Shown: positions 1 to 6,632, counted from the first letter of the stretch. The stretch is 10,036 nucleotides of DNA from Lawsonibacter sp. (GCA_022798155.1 JAAWLY010000074.1:1-10036); one strand, 5' to 3'. A program made the numbers and translations. The notes: generated by a model from the letters alone, not told the origin.

Positions 1-729
1 ATCGACTCCACCAATACCGAGTGCAAGCGCCAGGCCATGGCCGGCGCGGAGGAGGGATTGGTGGTCACGGCGGAGGAGCAGACCGGGGGCCGGGGCCGCC
101 GGGGGAGGGGGTTCCAGTCCCCGAGAGGGAAGGGGCTGTACCTGTCCGCCCTGTTCCGCCCCGAGTTGGAGCCCTCCAAGGTATCAGACTTCACCGCCTG
201 GGTGGCGGTGGCGGTGTGCGACGGGGTAGAAGCCTGCTGCGGGGTCCGGCCCAAGATCAAGTGGACCAACGACATCATCCTCAACGGAAAGAAACTGGTG
301 GGCATCCTCACCGAGCTGGGACTGGAGAGCGAGAGCAACACCTTGGACTATCTGGTCACCGGTATCGGGGTCAATGTCAACCAGGGGACGGAGGACTTTT
401 CCCCGGAAATCCGGGATATGGCCATCTCCCTGGCCCAGGCGCTGGAGCGCCCGGTGCGCCGGGCGGAGCTGGCGGCCCAGATTATCCTGGCGCTGGACCG
501 GATGTACGCCGCCTATCCCCAGGGGAGGGCGGAGTATTTGGAAAAATACCGGGCCGACTGCATCACCCCCGGCCATCAGGTCCAGCTGATCACCTCCACC
601 AGCCGCCGCCAGGCCTTCGCGCTGGAGATTGACGAGAACTTCAACCTGGTGGTGGAGCTGCACAACGGCAAAAAGGAGACCATCTCCGCCGGGGAGGTCT
701 CCGTCCGGGGAATGTACGGATATGTGTGA
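1..729 (+). CDS. birA: Biotin--[acetyl-CoA-carboxylase] ligase, 5' end missing
   Basis: Biotin protein ligase activates biotin with ATP to biotinyl-5'-AMP and transfers it to a lysine of biotin carboxyl carrier proteins in the cytoplasm. The frame is open from the first base, so the start lies outside the window; 242 residues are visible. Family motifs in order: DSTN at residues 2-5, the biotinyl-AMP loop GRGRRGR at 30-36, KWTNDI at 87-92 (usually KWPNDI), KKLVGIL at 97-103 and GIGVNVN at 121-127, then the small C-terminal domain ending in GEVSVRG. ATG at 37 is not the start, because the conserved DSTN segment lies upstream of it. Whether an N-terminal DNA-binding HTH is present, which would make it the bifunctional repressor, cannot be seen. 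A strong terminator follows 50 bases downstream, so this gene ends its own transcription unit and is unrelated to the transport genes. Confidence 0.93.
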   Translation: MDSTNTECKRQAMAGAEEGLVVTAEEQTGGRGRRGRGFQSPRGKGLYLSALFRPELEPSKVSDFTAWVAVAVCDGVEACCGVRPKIKWTNDIILNGKKLVGILTELGLESESNTLDYLVTGIGVNVNQGTEDFSPEIRDMAISLAQALERPVRRAELAAQIILALDRMYAAYPQGRAEYLEKYRADCITPGHQVQLITSTSRRQAFALEIDENFNLVVELHNGKKETISAGEVSVRGMYGYV

Positions 730-778
730 GAAAAATCCCCTGTCCGGAGAACATGACTGTTGAGCATCATAATAAACG

Positions 779-815
779 AACAGGCCATCAACGAAAGTTG
801 GTGGCCTGTTTTATT
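779..815 (+). terminator. Bidirectional hairpin terminator
   Basis: A 12-bp stem (781-792 with 797-808, one G-T pair) closes on a GAAA tetraloop and is extended by two A-T pairs (779-780 with 809-810). TTTTATT follows on the plus strand. On the minus strand the same stem is followed by TTCGTTTATTAT. It should therefore end the biotin ligase transcript and could also stop leftward transcripts from the minus-strand M20 gene, which has no obvious terminator of its own. Confidence 0.85.
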
Positions 816-902
816 GTGCGGTTTATCTAAATATTGAATCCAGGGTGAATTTCCGGCAATTTCCATTTTTTGATGTAAATCTACATCTTGGGGTTTACAG
901 AA

Positions 903-1057
903 ATGTATAAAGTATAAAGAATTGCTCATACAAAATCTTGGGTATGGTACTGACTTTGAAGAACAACCGGCCAAGGTGTCCCCTATTTGTCCATGATCCG
1001 GGACCTTTATGATAACAGCAAAGTTTTTTTGAAGATTGTGCGGAAGTATACTGCACC
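903..1057 (+). pseudogene. Possible protein remnant upstream of the CocE fragment
   Basis: Coding-like peptide can be pieced together here but no intact gene. From ATG 903 the frame closes after four codons. The next frame reads KELLIQNLGYGTDFEEQPAK (residues encoded at 916-975), then VSPICP, and hits TGA at 988-990. A further shift (frame 3) gives LYDNSKVF near 1002-1027, and frame 2 gives EDCAEVYCTDSDIH from about 1031. The composition looks like real protein, unlike random intergenic DNA. I do not recognise it. It may be the start of the same hydrolase whose C-terminal part follows, joined by an internal deletion, but that is inference. The rest of 816-902 holds only a small inverted repeat (872-877 with 882-887) and a 10-bp-spaced direct repeat AATTTCC (848 and 858). 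Confidence 0.28.
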
Positions 1058-1290
1058 GACAGCGACATTCACAAGGGCATTATCAAGGACCGGCAGGAAA
1101 AAGAGCGGCGGGAGGAATACTGATTTATACCAGCGGGGAGCTGGAGGAAGATCGGTAGGTCACCGGAAATGTCCGGGCGAAGCTCTTTATTCAGTCCTCG
1201 GCGGTGGATACGGATTTCTTTGTTCGCCTAGTTGACGTGCTGCCGGATGGAAGGCCTACAGCTACCTGTCCGGCGTATTCCGGATATTCC
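1058..1290 (+). pseudogene. CocE/NonD family hydrolase, decayed C-terminal fragment
   Basis: Conceptual translation across three frames recovers the C-terminal jelly-roll region of a CocE/NonD (X-Pro dipeptidyl-peptidase, S15-like) acyl hydrolase. Frame 2 (1058-1117) reads DSDIHKGIIKDRQEKERREE. Frame 1 (1117-1254) carries ILIYTSGELEED, a TAG stop at 1156-1158 where a Glu codon is expected, then VTGNVRAKLFIQSSAVDTDF and FVRLVDVLPDG. A further shift at about 1253 gives AYSYLSGVFR in frame 3. The pattern VLIYTS-LEED-VTG-V-A-L-SS-DTDF-LVDV-PDGRAY is characteristic of this family. Two frameshifts and a nonsense codon, no start and no catalytic alpha/beta-hydrolase domain mark it as dead. Similarity fades at about 1284, just before the stop codon of the minus-strand M20 gene at 1307, so the M20 end may mark a recombination junction. 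Confidence 0.62.
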
Positions 1291-1306
1291 TCGACTCTGG
1301 CGGAGA

Positions 1307-2521
1307 TTATGGCTGCGGGCGCTGGTCCTGGAGCCAGCGGATGGCGCACCAGGCATAACAGGCGGCGCCAACCGGAAGGGCGTCCTCGTTGAACAGGCAT
1401 CGGGGACTGTGTACCGCGTCTGGGTATCCCTCTTCGCCGCTGCCAAAGCTGATGTCCAGATAGACGGAGGGGACCCGGCAGGATATTTCGCTAAAATCCT
1501 CCGCGCCGGTCACCGGACCGATCACGTCGCTGTTTTCCTCGCCCACCAGCTCACGGACGTAGGAAAATACTGTGGGACACAGGGCGGGGTCGTTTAAAGT
1601 GGGGCGGAGACCGCCGTGGAAGCTGACGCTGGCCTTTGCGCCCCGGGCCGCCGCGGTGTGTTGGGCGATCTCCTCGATCCGCCGACGGTACGTCGCCTGT
1701 ACCGCCGGGTCGAAGGTACGGATGGTCCCTGCCATATATCCGCTCTCCGGCAGAATGTTATCAACGGTTCCGGCGTGTATCTGGCATACCGACAGCATGG
1801 CCGGGGTAAAAGCGCTGAGTTCCCGGCTCCTGATCCGGTAGATCCCCTGAACGATCTCAGTCAGCGTGTCGATCACATCGACCCCGTGTTCCGGTGTGGC
1901 GCCATGGGTTCCTCTGCCGTGTACGTCCACCCGGAAGGCGTCCGCCGAGGCCTTTGCCTGCCCGCCAAGCGCGCAGAGCACGGTGCCGGTTTTCCATTTG
2001 CTGCCGGTCAAGCAGTGCATGGCGATGGCCGCATCGACCTGGGGGTTTTCCAGCAGACCGGTCTCGACCATATGGCCCGCGCCGTTGTAGCCCTCTTCCC
2101 CAGGCTGAAACATCAGCTTGACATTGCCCTGGAGCTGCTGCTGGAAGCGGGTCAGCAGGGCTGCCGCCCCCAACAGCATGGCGGTGTGGGTATCGTGGCC
2201 GCACATGTGGGCGGCGCCGGGAATTTCGCTGCGAAAGGGGAGACTGTTTTCCTCATCCATAGGCAGCGCATCCATGTCTGCCCGCAGCAGGATGGTGGGA
2301 CCTGGACAAGCGCCCGGAATGACTGCGGTAATACCAGTTACGTCCTCTCCGCCCATCCGGCAGGGGGTCAATCCCAGTTGTGTCAAGGTCCGTTCTACGA
2401 AGGCTGCCGTGTGGGGGAGCGATAGCCCGATTTCAGGGTGGCGGTGGATTTCCCGCCGCCAGAAAACAAGTTGTTCCTTCATTTGCAGGGATTGCTTTAG
2501 AAGCAGATTTTTCAGGTCCAT
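1307..2521 (-). CDS. M20 family metallo-amidohydrolase/peptidase
   Basis: A 404-residue zinc-dependent amidohydrolase of the M20D aminoacylase/hippurate hydrolase/IAA-amino-acid hydrolase group, which removes acyl or aryl groups from amino acids or cleaves small peptides. Visible motifs: HRHPEIG (26-32), RADMDALPMDEEN (80-92), metal ligands Cys107 and His109 in MCGHDTHTA, catalytic and ligand Glu142-Glu143 in QPGEEG, His169 in AMHC, a lid/dimerisation domain from about 181 to 290, TGAEDF (338-343), and C-terminal His371 in HSPRCLFNED. Every key residue is present and the length is normal, so it should be active. There is no signal peptide, so it is cytoplasmic. I chose ATG 2521 because AGGAGG sits 6 bases upstream (2528-2533) and MDLKN fits the family; an open stretch back to 2683 adds 54 unrelated residues. 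It is divergent from the transporter operon and shares its control region. The natural substrate cannot be read from sequence. Confidence 0.93.
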   Translation of the reverse strand: MDLKNLLLKQSLQMKEQLVFWRREIHRHPEIGLSLPHTAAFVERTLTQLGLTPCRMGGEDVTGITAVIPGACPGPTILLRADMDALPMDEENSLPFRSEIPGAAHMCGHDTHTAMLLGAAALLTRFQQQLQGNVKLMFQPGEEGYNGAGHMVETGLLENPQVDAAIAMHCLTGSKWKTGTVLCALGGQAKASADAFRVDVHGRGTHGATPEHGVDVIDTLTEIVQGIYRIRSRELSAFTPAMLSVCQIHAGTVDNILPESGYMAGTIRTFDPAVQATYRRRIEEIAQHTAAARGAKASVSFHGGLRPTLNDPALCPTVFSYVRELVGEENSDVIGPVTGAEDFSEISCRVPSVYLDISFGSGEEGYPDAVHSPRCLFNEDALPVGAACYAWCAIRWLQDQRPQP

Positions 2522-2527
2522 TTCTTT

Positions 2528-2533
2528 CCTCCT
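2528..2533 (-). promoter_or_regulatory. RBS fixing the M20 start
   Basis: AGGAGG on the minus strand, 6 bases before ATG 2521. It decides against the longer open frame that begins at 2683. Confidence 0.85.
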
Positions 2534-2573
2534 ATGTCTGTGGAATTTTTGTGGATATTCGCGAAATTTCTTG

Positions 2574-2602
2574 TTGACATTAGCGCTACAGTCTGCTAAA
2601 AT
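2574..2602 (+). promoter_or_regulatory. Strong sigma-A promoter of the transporter operon
   Basis: Consensus -35 TTGACA (2574-2579), a 17-base spacer, and TAAAAT (2597-2602) preceded by TGC, giving an extended -10. Transcription should start near A2609, leaving a leader of about 110 bases before the lipoprotein start at 2719. An 8-bp palindrome TAGCGCTA (2581-2588) lies inside the spacer, and another, TTCGCGAA (2558-2565), lies just upstream. The near-consensus match suggests that regulation, if any, is by repression. Confidence 0.8.
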
Positions 2603-2614
2603 GTGTGTAACAAG

Positions 2615-2654
2615 AGTTCTTTTACAGTTCTTTAAATGATTGATCTGTTCTTTA
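2615..2654 (+). repeat. Three phased GTTCTTT repeats, candidate operator
   Basis: GTTCTTT occurs at 2616-2622, 2627-2633 and 2647-2653. The first two copies share AGTTCTTT; the last two extend to GTTCTTTA. Start-to-start spacings are 11 and 20 bp, about one and two helical turns, so all three lie on one face of the DNA. They sit just downstream of the plus-strand start site and just before the minus-strand -10, where a bound protein could control both directions. The operator role is inference. Confidence 0.5.
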
Positions 2655-2683
2655 TTTATACTATATTTTTTCTCACAAGTCAA
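2655..2683 (-). promoter_or_regulatory. Sigma-A promoter of the M20 gene
   Basis: Reading leftward, -35 TTGACT (2683-2678), a 17-base spacer, and -10 TATAAA (2660-2655). Transcription would start near 2648, giving a leader of about 127 bases before ATG 2521. The promoter lies inside the region transcribed from the plus-strand promoter at 2574-2602, so the two are face to face and the first ~40 bases of their transcripts would be complementary. Confidence 0.62.
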
Positions 2684-2698
2684 TTGTGTGAAATAAAA
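2666..2698. repeat. Dyad overlapping the M20 -35 element
   Basis: TCACA (2673-2677) and TGTGA (2687-2691) form an inverted repeat with a 9-base centre, flanked by further matching T and A runs (2666-2669 with 2695-2698). It overlaps the minus-strand -35 and ends 6 bases before the lipoprotein RBS. It could be an operator, or a weak hairpin in the lipoprotein leader. No function is shown. Confidence 0.35.
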
Positions 2699-2718
2699 AA
2701 CTAGAGGAGGAAATGAAT

Positions 2719-3918
2719 ATGAAGAAGATCAGCAAGCGACTCTTAAGCGGCGCTATGGCCGTGGTTATGGCCTTAGGTCTGCTCAGCGGCTGCGGCGGGA
2801 GCAATAACGGCGGTGCCCCCGCAAAGAGCAATCCGTCCAATTCATCGGCATCAGATCAGAGCGCCGGGAGCAATTTCAAAATTGCAATTATGCACACTGA
2901 CGCTTCTCAGGGCGAAGAGCCCACCCGCGCTTTTGAGCAGTTAAAGGCTAAGTACGGTGATATGGTAGTAGGTTCTGCCTTCCCCACCGGTGAGCAGGAG
3001 GTTCTGGTTTCCACCGCTCTGGGTCTGGTAGCTGACCCTGACGTGAAGGCCCTGCTGATTTTTCAGGAGCCGGCCGGCAGTGCCGCCGCCGTAAAGGCCT
3101 GCCGCGAGATTCGCCCCGATGTGCTGTATATGGCCGGCGTGGTGGCTGAGGACCCCGATGTGGTAGATGAGGTGTTTGACATTATCATCGACCCCGCTAA
3201 GATTCCCATGGGCGACAGTATCATCCGTCTGGCAAAGGATATGGGCTGCGAGACCTTCGTACACTACTCCTTCCCCCGGCACATGGCCATGGAGTCTCTG
3301 GCCCAGCGCCGCGACGTCATGAAAGCAACCTGTGAGGAGGTAGGTATTCAGTTTGTGGACGCCACCACCCCCGACCCCCTGAGCGACGCCGGCGTTACCG
3401 GAACCCAGCAGTTTGTTCTGGAGGACATCCCCAAGATGGTGGCCCAGTACGGCCCCAATACCGCCTTCTTTGGCACCAACACCGCTATGATGGACGTTAT
3501 GGTTAAGTCCGTGGTGGAAAATGGCGGCCTGTTGCCCTCCACCTGCGATCCCAGTCCCTTCCAGGGCTTCACCAGCGGCCTGAGCATCGAGATTCCGGAG
3601 GACAAGTCCAGCGATCCCCAGTATGCTGTGGAGCAGATCAAGGCAAAGCTGGCGGAGAAAAATATGACCGGCCGGCTGGCTACATGGCCTGTTTCCTCCT
3701 CCACACTGTATTTTTACTCGATTTTTGAGTACGCCAAGCAGTATGCCGAGGGCACCATTACCGAAAAGATCGACATTGATGCTCTGACCAAGGTCTTTGA
3801 CCAAGTGGCTGACGAGATGGCCGGTATGGACTGCAACGTATATCTGACTCCCTGGGAGGCCAACGGCAAGACCTATTCTCACCTGTTGGGCTTCGAGATG
3901 GACTTCCTGGTGCTCTAA
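2719..3918 (+). CDS. DUF3798-type substrate-binding lipoprotein of ABC importer
   Basis: A 399-residue extracellular solute-binding lipoprotein. Its N-terminus has a basic start (MKKISKRLL), a hydrophobic core and a lipobox LSGC with Cys25, so it should be lipid-anchored outside the membrane. A Gly/Ser/Asn-rich tether runs to about residue 52, followed by a two-domain periplasmic-binding fold from FKIAIMHTD (53-61). Segments FVHYSFPRHMAMESLAQRRD (180-199), FVDATTPDPLSDAGVTGTQQ (212-231) and NTAFFGTN (247-254) match my recollection of the DUF3798 family (PF12683), whose ligand is not established. ATG 2719 is preferred over ATG 2713: AGGAGG at 2705-2710 lies 8 bases from the former and only 2 from the latter. 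It is the first gene of the operon, and the hairpin that follows should raise its output over the membrane genes. A generic BMP/sugar-binding protein is the main alternative, but the conserved blocks argue for DUF3798. Confidence 0.87.
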   Translation: MKKISKRLLSGAMAVVMALGLLSGCGGSNNGGAPAKSNPSNSSASDQSAGSNFKIAIMHTDASQGEEPTRAFEQLKAKYGDMVVGSAFPTGEQEVLVSTALGLVADPDVKALLIFQEPAGSAAAVKACREIRPDVLYMAGVVAEDPDVVDEVFDIIIDPAKIPMGDSIIRLAKDMGCETFVHYSFPRHMAMESLAQRRDVMKATCEEVGIQFVDATTPDPLSDAGVTGTQQFVLEDIPKMVAQYGPNTAFFGTNTAMMDVMVKSVVENGGLLPSTCDPSPFQGFTSGLSIEIPEDKSSDPQYAVEQIKAKLAEKNMTGRLATWPVSSSTLYFYSIFEYAKQYAEGTITEKIDIDALTKVFDQVADEMAGMDCNVYLTPWEANGKTYSHLLGFEMDFLVL

Positions 3919-3946
3919 ATTATACAAAAGCATAGTCATTATGATT

Positions 3947-3984
3947 GAGGGACGCCGCTGATGCGGCGGCGTCCCTCTATTTTA
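3947..3984 (+). terminator. Intra-operon hairpin (attenuator/partial terminator)
   Basis: A perfect 12-bp GC-rich stem (3947-3958 with 3966-3977) with a 7-base loop is followed by TATTTTAT. It lies between the binding-protein gene and the ATPase gene, whose RBS (AGGAGG, 3991-3996) comes right after. No separate promoter is evident before the ATPase. It probably lets part of the transcription through and stabilises the upstream mRNA, giving excess binding protein, as is common in ABC importer operons. Confidence 0.75.
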
Positions 3985-4003
3985 TCCAAAAGGAGGCGCA
4001 GAA

Positions 4004-5590
4004 ATGGAAAACAGTGCGGCGGTTCCGGTGCTATCCATTCAAAATGTGGGCAAGGCATATGGAGAAAACTGGGTGTTGTCAGATATTTCCATTGACATCA
4101 TGCCCGGCGAGATCCACGCGATCTGCGGCGAAAACGGCGCGGGGAAGTCCACCCTGATGAATATTCTGTTTGGGATGCCGGTGATTGCTCAGACAGGCGG
4201 CTACATTGGAAAAATCTTGGTAGAGGGGCAGGCGTGCTCCATTACCTCTCCGGAGCAGGCAATTGCAAAAGGAATCGGGATGGTTCACCAGGAGTTTATG
4301 CTGATTCCCGGCTTTACCTCTGGGGAGAACATTAAGCTGAACCGGGAACCCCTCTCCGCCAATCCGGTAAGCCGGGTGCTTGGCGGCGCCTTGAAAACGG
4401 TGGATTTTCTTAAAATCAGCCAGCAGTCTCAGGCTACCTTGGATAAACTGGGGGTCTCGCTGGATGAGAGCCGTATGGTGGACTCTCTGCCTGTGGGCTA
4501 TATGCAGTTTGTGGAAATTGCCCGGGAAATCGACAAGGAGAACATTAAGCTGCTGATTTTGGATGAACCTACCGCCGTGCTCACAGAGTCGGAGGCGGAG
4601 ATTGTTCTGCAGATTGTCAAGCGGCTGAGCAGCATCGGCATCGCCGTTTTGCTGATTACCCACCGGATCAACGACATTATGGAGGTTGCCGACACGGTTA
4701 CCATCCTGCGGGACGGGAAAAATGTCAAGTCCATTCCGGTCTCTCAGACCACGCCTGGCGAGATTGCCCAGATGATGGTAGGCCGGGAACTGGACTTGGG
4801 CTCCATCCAAAAGCGGCAGGAGCCGCTTAGTGGAGAGGTGGTCCTGAGCCTGCGGGACTTTTCTGTGGATATGTCGGGCGAGCGGGTGAAGGGAATCGAC
4901 CTGGATGTGTACCGGGGCGAGATCCTGGGCATCGGCGGCCTGGCAGGCCAGGGCAAGATCGGCATTGCCAACGGGATTATGGGAATTTATCCCACCAGGG
5001 GTACGGCCACCGTATCCGGCGTGCCCCTGAAGCTCAACTCCCCCAAGGATTCCATCAACGCCAAGCTGGCCTTTGTCTCAGAGGACCGGAGGCGGATGGG
5101 CTTTGCCCCCGATCTGACTATCGCGGAGAACATTGCGGCCCCTACCATGATTAATCACAACCGCTTTTTCCGCAAAGTGCTGTTTTTCGAGCAGCTGAAT
5201 CAAAAGGCCATTGACGAGGTGGCCGAGGACTATATCCAGGAGTTCCAGATCAAGTGTACCGGCCCGAATCAGCGGGTAGGCACCTTGTCCGGCGGTAACC
5301 AGCAGAAGGTATGCGTGGCCAGCGCCCTAATGCTGGAGCCCGATATTCTGTTGGTGTCTGAGCCGACCCGGGGGATTGACGTGGGCGCGAAAAACATGGT
5401 GCTCAATACGATTACCAAGATCAACCGGGAAAAGGGCGTTACCGTCATCTTTACCTCATCAGAGCTGGCTGAGCTGCGTCAGGTTTGTGACCGGATCGCC
5501 ATTGTGTCCGACGGCAAAATTGTTGATATTCTGCCTGCCGACGCGGACAGTGAGACGATTGGCCTTGCCATGAGCGGAGACAGGAGGTAG
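4004..5590 (+). CDS. ABC importer ATPase, two fused nucleotide-binding domains
   Basis: A 528-residue cytoplasmic ATPase of the RbsA/MglA/XylG and YufO class that powers sugar- or nucleoside-type importers. Domain 1: Walker A GENGAGKS (42-49), Q-loop Gln96, signature-like LPVGY (162-166), Walker B LLILDEP (183-189), switch His220. Domain 2: weak Walker A GLAGQGKI (312-319), full signature LSGGNQQ (428-434), Walker B ILLVSEP (448-454) with Ser in place of Asp, and Ser where the switch His would be. The composite site made of Walker A1/B1 and signature 2 is canonical; the other is degenerate, as is usual for this class. AGGAGG at 3991-3996 lies 7 bases before ATG 4004. The next gene's RBS is inside this gene's last codons, so the two are translationally close. 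Length is normal (about 500-530). The family is certain; the substrate class is not. Confidence 0.95.
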   Translation: MENSAAVPVLSIQNVGKAYGENWVLSDISIDIMPGEIHAICGENGAGKSTLMNILFGMPVIAQTGGYIGKILVEGQACSITSPEQAIAKGIGMVHQEFMLIPGFTSGENIKLNREPLSANPVSRVLGGALKTVDFLKISQQSQATLDKLGVSLDESRMVDSLPVGYMQFVEIAREIDKENIKLLILDEPTAVLTESEAEIVLQIVKRLSSIGIAVLLITHRINDIMEVADTVTILRDGKNVKSIPVSQTTPGEIAQMMVGRELDLGSIQKRQEPLSGEVVLSLRDFSVDMSGERVKGIDLDVYRGEILGIGGLAGQGKIGIANGIMGIYPTRGTATVSGVPLKLNSPKDSINAKLAFVSEDRRRMGFAPDLTIAENIAAPTMINHNRFFRKVLFFEQLNQKAIDEVAEDYIQEFQIKCTGPNQRVGTLSGGNQQKVCVASALMLEPDILLVSEPTRGIDVGAKNMVLNTITKINREKGVTVIFTSSELAELRQVCDRIAIVSDGKIVDILPADADSETIGLAMSGDRR

Positions 5591-5594
5591 TCAA

Positions 5595-6632
5595 ATGATC
5601 AAGCAAAAAGTACGGCAGTTTGGAATGCCGCGCATCATTATCATCGCCTTTATCATCGTCATCCTGATTGGCGCGCTGCTGGAGGGCCAGGACATGGCCG
5701 CCCTGATTACCGACTCCCTGGTCCGTGTGGGCCAGAATATGATTCTGGCCCTTGCAATGCTGCCCTGCATCCTGGTAGGCGCCGGGCTGAATATGGGCCT
5801 TGCCATTGGAATCGTGTGCGGCCTGTTGGCCGGTCTGCTCAGTGTGCAGTTTGGGCTGATGAGCTGGGCCGGTTTTTTGACCGCAGCGGTGCTGGCCCTG
5901 GCTATCGGCGTGGTGGGCGGTCTGCTCTACGGGCGCCTGCTGAACATGGTGAAGGGCTCTGAGATGCTTATCGGCAACTATCTGGGCTCCTCCATGGTCT
6001 ACCTCATGTGTATGTTTTGGTTCTCCGCCCCCTTCACCAACCCCACCATTATCTGGCCTATGGGCGGCACCGGTGTGCGTACCACGGTGCCGGTCAGCGA
6101 CTATTACGAGAAGCTGCTGAATAACTTCCTGAATTTTAAAATCGGCCGAGTAACCATCCCCACCGGCCTATTTCTCTTCGTGGCTTTTGTCTGCTTTGTT
6201 GTGTACTTATTTACCAAGAGCCGAACCGGAACCATCCTGCGAGTGGTGGGCAACAATCCCGCCTATGCCGCCATGTCCGGCGTGAACGTGAACAAGGCCC
6301 GCATGATTGGCATTGTCCTGTCCACTATGCTGGCGGCCCTGGGCATTGTAGTCTACGCCCAGAGTTATGGCTTTTATCAGACTTACGAGGGCCCGCTGAC
6401 CATGGCCTTCACCCCCATGGCGGCCATCCTGCTGGGAGGCGCCACCATGCGCAGCGTGAAGATACGCCATGCGGTCATTGGGACTTTCCTGATTCAGACC
6501 CTGCTGACCACCGCCCTTCCGGTGTGCAACCAGCTGTTCCCGGAGAGCAACCTGTCGGAGGTATTCCGTATTATCATCTCAAACGGCATTATTTTGTATG
6601 CCCTGTCTCAGGCGGGAGGTGAGACCCGATGA
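5595..6632 (+). CDS. ABC importer permease 1 (BPD_transp_2)
   Basis: A 345-residue inner-membrane permease of the RbsC/YufP (BPD_transp_2) family. Hydrophobic segments lie roughly at 12-30, 44-62, 65-86, 93-116, 122-145, 188-206, 233-257, 268-285, 291-310 and 322-340. Family features include AGLNMGLAIG (63-72) and the cytoplasmic coupling segment TGTILRVVGNNPAYAAMSGV (211-230), which contacts the ATPase. AGGAGG at 5582-5587, overlapping the end of the ATPase gene, lies 7 bases before ATG 5595. Only 4 bases separate the two genes. Its stop codon overlaps the start of permease 2 (ATGA). It should form a heterodimer with permease 2. Confidence 0.94.
   Translation: MIKQKVRQFGMPRIIIIAFIIVILIGALLEGQDMAALITDSLVRVGQNMILALAMLPCILVGAGLNMGLAIGIVCGLLAGLLSVQFGLMSWAGFLTAAVLALAIGVVGGLLYGRLLNMVKGSEMLIGNYLGSSMVYLMCMFWFSAPFTNPTIIWPMGGTGVRTTVPVSDYYEKLLNNFLNFKIGRVTIPTGLFLFVAFVCFVVYLFTKSRTGTILRVVGNNPAYAAMSGVNVNKARMIGIVLSTMLAALGIVVYAQSYGFYQTYEGPLTMAFTPMAAILLGGATMRSVKIRHAVIGTFLIQTLLTTALPVCNQLFPESNLSEVFRIIISNGIILYALSQAGGETR

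Noticed and set aside
894..918. TTTACA and TATAAA as a promoter before the pseudogene remnant
   Set aside because: The spacer is 13 bases, too short for a sigma-A promoter.
576..974. Minus-strand open frame of 132 codons across the region after birA
   Set aside because: It runs through the terminator and into antisense of birA, has no RBS and shows no recognisable protein.
1616..2425. Open frame of 269 codons on the plus strand
   Set aside because: Antisense shadow of the M20 gene, which carries all family motifs.
2522..2683. N-terminal extension of the M20 protein to ATG 2683
   Set aside because: It would cover both promoters and adds 54 residues unlike the family; the ATG at 2521 has a perfect RBS.
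2713..2718. ATG 2713 as lipoprotein start
   Set aside because: It is only 2 bases from AGGAGG; ATG 2719 has ideal spacing and gives a standard MKK signal peptide.
2941..3939. Long open frame (332 codons) on the minus strand
   Set aside because: It lies opposite the binding-protein gene, has no RBS, is rich in His and Gly in the way antisense of GC-rich genes is, and matches no family.
4079..4810. Open frame of 243 codons on the minus strand
   Set aside because: Antisense of the ATPase gene; no independent support.
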